Shown one piece after another: positions 46,893 through 64,000 of a DNA stretch of 64,000 nucleotides. Source of the DNA: Melastoma dodecandrum (lineage: Eukaryota; Streptophyta; Magnoliopsida; Myrtales; Melastomataceae); assembly GCA_029817715.1 (NCBI GenBank), contig JARUPY010000602.1, forward strand, positions 885,501-949,500. The letters run 5' to 3'. Position 1 is the first letter of the stretch, and each line of letters begins with the position of its first letter. The translations under genes were made by a program, and so were the position numbers. Below the pieces are notes generated by a model, which was not told the origin of the DNA, did no database searches, and saw nothing but the letters and a program-made list of their open reading frames with translations.

Positions 46893-47567
46893 TTGACTTT
46901 TAATGCTAATCTGTTCACCAAGATGGACGCCTATGCCATCGTCTCCATCTGCGGAGACCCCCGTCTCGGCCTCCAGATGTCCCAGACCAATGTCGACCGA
47001 GAGGGCGGTACCAAACCTTCCTGGAACTTCCCTGTCGAGTTCAGGATCAATGAGGCCGCTGCTAAGCAGAACCGTCTCACGATCACATTCTTGATCTGTG
47101 GCGACCGTGCCCTTGGGGATCAGGATGTCGGGACGGTGGTCGTCCCCGTCAAGGAGCTGTACGATGGGGGAGCTGCGATGACGCAGATGAAGCCCGTGAC
47201 TTATCAGGTGAGGAAGCCATCCGGGAAGCCGAAGGGCATCCTCCACTTCTCCTACAAGTTCGGGGAGACCGAGAAGACCCCTTACGTTAATCCTGCAGCA
47301 GTTCCAGTGGCGTACCCTGTAGGGACCAGCACGGTCTCCCCGCCGCCTCCACCTCATCCAGCATATGCTTACCCGGCTCACTCATATCCCGTGAATGCAT
47401 ACGGAGGATATCCGCCACAACCCGGGTACGGGTACCCGCCGCCACCTCAGGCGGGGTACGGTTACCCACAGAAGCCCCGCAACAGGAACATGGGGCTAGG
47501 ATTGGGGACGGGATTGCTGGGAGGCGTACTTAGTGAATTAAGGTTATATATTGCCCTGTTCCTTTGA
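46893..47567 (+). pseudogene. truncated C2-domain protein, SRC2-like
   Basis: The readable part matches the SRC2/cold-regulated C2 family, which binds phospholipids in a calcium-dependent way at ER or plasma membrane. It includes TKMDAYAIVSICGDPR, REGGTKPSWNFPVEFRI, CGDRALGDQDVGTVVVPVKE and YQVRKPSGKPKGILHFSYKF, then a Pro/Gly/Tyr-rich tail with GYGYPPPPQ repeats. The first beta strands of the C2 domain (normally about 22 residues with an SAKDLKDVN-like motif) are absent in frame, and the first usable ATG is at 46923, inside the domain. The C-terminus reads GLGTGLLGGV and then SELRLYIALFL, whereas relatives continue with a Gly/Asp-rich segment after the LLGG motif. Loss at both ends suggests a pseudogene or a gene with an unseen first exon; the central frame of about 200 codons is still intact. 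Confidence 0.65.
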
Positions 47568-47745
47568 ATTATGAGGACAATTTTGCTTTGGTCGATACTG
47601 TGTGTGTTGTTGTTATACACAACGTGGTTGCTGTTGGCAAGGCAAATAGCATGTTCTGGTGCAATACCGCCGTAATCCAAATCAATTAAATTAAGGTTCC
47701 AAGAGATAAGAGAATAAAAGTTGGCAGAAAATGTCTTAAACATTG

Positions 47746-48762
47746 CTAGCAGCTGAAGCCGCGGCAGACGGAAAGCCAGATGACGAGGGCGATGATGAAG
47801 AGGATCCCGATCACTATCAGCTTCACCTTCATGCTTTGCAGCCACATCTTCCTCTTCACCTGCCCTGCCTGTGCCTTGTACCGGTCCGCCTACAAACAAA
47901 ACGTACCATATCGACCAGGGACGATGAGGATGCATACGAGTCCGACGACCCAAAGTTTTGTTTTGGTTTGGTTTGCTTTCTTTTTTTCTTACCTCTACGC
48001 GTAAGCTCTCTGCCTTGTCCTCTAAAACAGTTAATGCCACCCCTCGATCCATGGCCTGAATCAGCATCATTCCCGCTGTTTAACCACTGTTGGAAGACAC
48101 TCGAATCTTCGATGCGATTCGATATGGGTTGGGGGTGGGTAGGGGCGAGGCGTTTACCTTAACGATGTTTTCTCGCATCACGTCCTGAACGGCAGTGACC
48201 TCTGCCTTCACTTTCGACAGCTTGTCGAACTCCCCCACATGTTCCGCCACGTAATTCATCTCCCCCTTCATTACTGGCCTGCAATGGATCGTGGCAATGC
48301 TTGTGCATGAACTCAGATCCTTCTCTGTTAAAGGTTACTAAGAGTTTTGATCCCCGATACGCACCCAAACTCCTTCGTCAGGGAATTGGCCATGGCAGTG
48401 TCCGCTTTTCCTCTCCCAAACTTCCTCTGGAAATCCGCCTTCACTCTCTCCAGAAACATGTCGGGCAGCTGCCTCCCTACCGATTCTTCCGTCACGACAC
48501 AATATGCTGCGATAGCAGGGCGGATTAGAATCCCTACAACTAGTTGCTCGCTAAAACATAGCGACTCACCATAACCATCATGAAGGAGGTAACGGTAAGA
48601 ATGGCCGTCGATGGAGTAGGAGAACTTCTCATTGGAGGAGGGAAGCCTCAGGAGGCACTGGACCGCGACCGAAGGGAAGTTCCCGGCTCGTTCCGAATGC
48701 TCAGCCAGGACTAGAGTCCCTCGTGCGACGAAGCTATATGCAAACACCCCCTCCGGGCTCAT
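47746..48762 (-). CDS. VAMP72: VAMP72-type longin R-SNARE, 220 aa
   Basis: VAMP72 proteins are R-SNAREs of secretory, plasma-membrane and cell-plate fusion in plants. Five exons fit: 48570-48762, 48365-48506, 48158-48278, 47993-48055 and 47746-47889 (663 bases in frame). The longin domain is residues 1 to about 120 (GVFAYSFVARGTLVLAEHSE, YCVVTEESVGRQLPDMFLER, LTKEFG). The SNARE motif follows (DKLSKVKAEVTAVQDVMREN, then IVKAMDRGVALTVLEDKAES) with the zero-layer Arg in DRG. A basic RKMWLQSMKVK stretch and one C-terminal transmembrane helix (LIVIGILFIIALVIWLSVC) end the protein. The start ATG at 48762 gives MSPEGVFAYSFVARG, close to the usual start of the family. It looks functional. Confidence 0.94.
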
Positions 48763-49391
48763 GATTTCGGATTCCTTGGACTAATTCCCAAAGAGAAGGG
48801 AACTGCCTGCCTGCCTGCCTGGAGAGTAATAAAAAGGATGGGGTGGTGGTGACTTGTTAATAACGTGTTCTTCAGGAGGTCGTACTTAGTGATTAAGGGA
48901 AGAACGGATCAAAGCCGCGGGCGGGCTGGATGGATGGCTGAGCTTGGAATGGGGAAAAGGGGGGAGGTCAACGTGAAACGATGCGTTCAATTCAACAGGG
49001 GGGGGGAAGAAAAGAAACAATAGTCAGAGGTCTACGTTGAGGCTCCTGGCTGGCCCCCATCTTCATCATCGTCGTCGATTCATATTTACTCCTTTGGAAG
49101 GTTCTGACTTCCTCTGCGCAATGAAACGCGGTATCTTGGGAGGAACGGGTCGGTCTACGGAATCCGATAGGAGCTTCTCGTGCCAACCTCTTTGCTTGAT
49201 CAATCTTTGTGTTGTGTGCCATCCCAACAAGAGGGCTGCCAGCTTTGGCCGGGTTGCCCATGTCGACGAACAGGAAGCACGTATTTCTCGTACGGACACT
49301 CCGCCGCTTCCCCGGATCCCGAGCCCAGGGACTGAAGCCCAATCTCAGCCCAGGCCCATTTAGAACCCACAGACATTTTGCACGCGGAGAA
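48763..49391. other. VAMP72 promoter and spacer
   Basis: Promoter and leader of the VAMP gene. A duplicated tgcctgcctgcctg run lies near 48806-48820. No other gene was recognised. Confidence 0.45.
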
Positions 49392-49539
49392 GAGGTTTGT
49401 ACGGTATTACCGTTCGTTTTTTAAAAAATTCGCGAAAAATGGTCCGAGTTTGAGAAATTACCTGAATACCGCCCTCGAACACTTTAAAAAAAAAGAGGGT
49501 TTCAGGGGTAATTGTTCACAAGTAAACAAATTACCCCCC

Positions 49540-49603
49540 TCTAGCTTAGTCGGTCAAAGTGTTTCGTTAATCTGTGAAAGGTCTTGGGTTCGATTCCTCT
49601 TAG
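49540..49603 (+). repeat. tRNA-like module, left arm, with A and B boxes
   Basis: The sequence tagcttagtcgg at 49542-49553 matches the pol III A box TRGCNNAGYNGG. The sequence ggttcgattcc at 49587-49597 matches the B box GGTTCGANNCC exactly. The spacing of 33 bases is tRNA-like. No full cloverleaf or acceptor stem could be drawn, so it is a tRNA-derived relic and not a tRNA gene. Confidence 0.6.
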
Positions 49604-49654
49604 CAACAATTTTGAGTAATGTTTTTTCAAAAAATTAAAAAATTTTCGTCCTAA

Positions 49655-49712
49655 CAGGAATCGAACCCAAGACCACTTGTAAATTAAAAATTATTTTTAC
49701 CAACTCAGCTAG
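49655..49712 (-). repeat. tRNA-like module, right arm, inverted
   Basis: Read on the minus strand it has A box tagctgagttgg (49700-49711) and B box ggttcgattcc (49657-49667), again a perfect match to both consensus sequences. The block ggtcttgggttcgattcct is identical to the left arm. Confidence 0.6.
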
Positions 49713-50280
49713 AGGGTGGGTTTAACCCGCCCCTTATTTACTTATTAAAGGGGCGGGTTTTAAACCCGCCCTTCGAAACCCTATTTTTTTTTATAAGTAT
49801 TGGAGGAGCGGGTTTTGAGAACCAACCCCTGCCCATTTTCACGGAGGGCGGATTTTCAAAAACCGCCCTCTTTGTTATTCGGGGGGCGCGTTTTCCATAA
49901 TTTCTCAAACTCGAACGGTTTTTTACGAATTTTTTTTAAAACAAACAGTACATCCGTACAAACCTCCCTGCTTTATTAACTTAATTCTTTCAAAAATTCC
50001 CAACGTCAAATCAAAATCCCATGACAACAAAACGCCAATGCCACTGCCCTTTCCGTCTTCCTTTGCATAGGAGGCGAGTAACGTGTAGCTACTGCCCTAA
50101 CTGCACGCAGTTCTGCAGCCTCCCCGAGTCGCTTTTTCCGCTAACCCATCCTGTGAACTTGAGAGGTGCGTCGGTGTCTCAAGGGGAGGAAGAACCGCAA
50201 GTGGAAAAACCTGACCCAAGGCCAGAAAACGTAGTGGCATGTCAATGCATCCAGTTCAACTCGTTACCGGTAATGGAACC

Positions 50281-57057
<6,777 letters not shown>

Positions 57058-58692
57058 GGCAAGGGTTCCGTGATGGAAACCAAACAACGTCGGCAATTAT
57101 CTTTGCTAAAGAGACATTGAGAGATGGGAGAGAAACTACGGGCGCCGGGCAGATATGGCTGTGGGTTGCACAGCTATTCGTAGGCGGATAAAGGAAAACC
57201 CTTCTGGAGCTAAAATCACTCCCCTACCACAGCCATTTGACCTTGTTTTACTAAAACAAATAATATTCATAAAATTATTTACAAATTAAATAATTTTTAC
57301 TTTAATCAATTTCATCTCTAAATTAAATTATTAGGAAATTTATTTTAATTAGATTAATTACACTAATATAAATTTATTAAAATTAAATAACTAAGTTAAA
57401 GAGTGATCATTTCCTTAAATTAAATGAATTTTTTGAAAATTTTAATAACAATAAATAATTTTGAAAAAATTAAGTTAATTATTATTTAAATTGAGAAATT
57501 TATTAAAAAATAATTTAATCATGACACACATTCCAAATCATTAGATAAAAAAATAAATTATTTTTTATTTAACTAAAATAAAATTCAGAATAATTATGAT
57601 ATTTTTGAGCATTTTTTTCCTTAAATCAGACAAATTAAATAAAAATTGAGAGAAATTTTTATAAATTAAGTGAATTTTATGAAAATCAAGTAAATGTATC
57701 CTTACTTAAAGTTATTTACATAAAAATTAAGCTAATTTTAATTTATATTCAATAAAATATAAAATGATTAAGGTATTTTCTCTTCGAGTCATATTATAGT
57801 AATTTTAAAAATTAGAGAAAATTTTTTGAATTTTATAAAAAATAAGTTCAAGTATTCATTAAATTAAATATATTTGATGTAGATTAAGGAGAATTTCATT
57901 AAATTCTTTAAAATTTTCTTAAAGTAAAATTAAGTGAAATTTTATAATATTATATAAATTAGATGAGATTTAAATCGGTTTATTTAATGAACTTTTTCTT
58001 AAATTCAATAAATAATATTAAAAATTAATTTTTACTTTTAAGTTCGGAATTTTTGTAAATGAATTTGATAAAAAATATATGGGAATTCCTTTTTATTTAA
58101 ATTCGCTTAGTTACTCATAATTAATTGAAAAATTCTTTTTATTAAGTAAATTCATTAGATTATTTTTATTAAATTCGCTTACAGCATTTTTCATTAAAAA
58201 TTAAGCGATTTATTCTTTAAAACAAATAAATTAGAAAAAGATATTCTAATGTAATAAATTAGTTACTTTTACTAAAACTGCACTGCTCACAAATATAATT
58301 ATTTTCACATTTTTTGGCAACATTGTTTTGATGAAGTATGTTTTTTTTTTAATTAAGAAAAATGAGAAAAGAAAAGAAACGAAAATCACAAAGGCGGGAG
58401 CAACACATTTGTCCCCAGTGGCGGCCTTTAAGGATCATTACAAGGAATTCATCTCCAAAAAGACGAATCGAACCTCTTAACCACCACTCCACCCCAAACC
58501 AACAGCTCCAGTACAAAGAGATGCAACTGTCTTGGATCTCATCAGTGCCGAAGGTCCCCATGACCTGCACGCAGTTGGAAATAAATCCGTCACTCCCAAT
58601 ACAGTTGGGGAAGCCCGGGGATTGGAAGCATAAGCGAGAAGAAATTACGTTTCAAGCACCCATTGTTGAGATTCCCGTGGGAATTGGACGCT
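57058..58692. other. AT-rich spacer
   Basis: The promoter of the IleRS gene (to about 57240) is followed by roughly 1.1 kb with very high A+T (57240-58330), made of many aattaaatta-like words, and then the 3' flank of KIN-13A. On the minus strand near 58440-58490 a tRNA-like ggttcgattcg occurs. No gene is supported. Confidence 0.5.

Positions 58693-64000
<5,308 letters not shown>

Larger units (their letters stand above)
49392..49966. mobile_element. fold-back element with 69 bp terminal inverted repeats
   Basis: The first 69 bases (gaggtttgtacgg onward, 49392-49460) and the last 69 (49898-49966, ending ccgtacaaacctc) are inverted copies with about ten mismatches or gaps. Inside lie two tRNA-like modules in opposite orientation and GC-rich palindromes such as ggggcgggttttaaacccgc near 49749. 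No protein is encoded. Length, repeats and lack of coding sequence fit a non-autonomous DNA transposon (MITE or fold-back). No target-site duplication could be confirmed. Confidence 0.7.

Noticed and set aside
49542..49603. Functional tRNA gene
   Set aside because: A and B boxes are perfect, but no acceptor stem, anticodon stem or complete cloverleaf can be formed.

Overview
This window is nuclear DNA of a flowering plant, most likely a eudicot. Genes are split by many short introns with GT/AG borders, AT-rich spacers separate them, and the proteins are plant-specific: a CCCH ZFN-like protein, CC-type glutaredoxins, the SnRK1 beta-gamma subunit, TONNEAU2, KIN-13A, VAMP72 and organellar isoleucyl-tRNA synthetase. 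There is no sign of bacterial or organellar genome organisation. The species cannot be fixed from sequence alone.

Layout. 1-1.2 kb is repeat-like DNA. 1.2-7.0 kb (minus) holds an F-box gene, a decayed CASP-like gene and a PPR-like mitochondrial protein gene. 7.5-10.3 kb (plus) is a secreted class-3 lipase that shares a 0.5 kb divergent promoter with the PPR gene. 10.8-11.4 kb (minus) is a small acidic protein with a myristoylation signal. 12.0-13.6 kb has fragments of an unidentified, probably broken gene. 14.2-17.4 kb carries two CC-type glutaredoxin genes head to head. 17.9-21.3 kb (plus) is TON2/FASS. 22.0-26.7 kb (minus) is a kelch/coiled-coil protein. 28.3-29.1 kb is an ERF (LEAFY PETIOLE-like) pseudogene. 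30.0-32.1 kb (minus) is a five-finger CCCH protein. 33.6-37.7 kb (minus) is SnRK1 KIN-beta-gamma. 40.7-41.2 kb (minus) is NF-YB. 43.4-46.5 kb (plus) is a SANT-like nuclear protein with an EAR motif. 46.9-47.6 kb (plus) is a truncated C2-domain (SRC2-like) gene. 47.7-48.8 kb (minus) is a VAMP72 R-SNARE. 49.4-50.0 kb is a fold-back element. 50.3-57.1 kb (minus) is organellar isoleucyl-tRNA synthetase. 57.1-58.7 kb is AT-rich spacer. 58.7 kb to the window end (minus) is KIN-13A, whose 5' end lies outside; its first visible intron holds an antisense LINE fragment.

Most genes are unrelated housekeeping, signalling or cytoskeletal functions placed side by side, as usual in plant chromosomes, and no multi-gene pathway is evident. 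TON2 and KIN-13A both act on cortical microtubules, but they are 40 kb apart and nothing links their regulation. Exon borders were derived by hand from splice motifs, reading-frame continuity and remembered family similarity. Intact genes sum to whole codons across all exons, which supports the models, but no alignment was run.

The strongest unusual structure is the fold-back element at 49.4-50.0 kb: about 69 bp terminal inverted repeats enclosing two oppositely oriented tRNA-like modules, each with perfect pol III A and B boxes. Other points of interest are three decaying or truncated genes (CASP-like, ERF, C2), the active-site divergence of the glutaredoxin pair, and several transposon remnants. 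I saw no convincing new multi-gene system.
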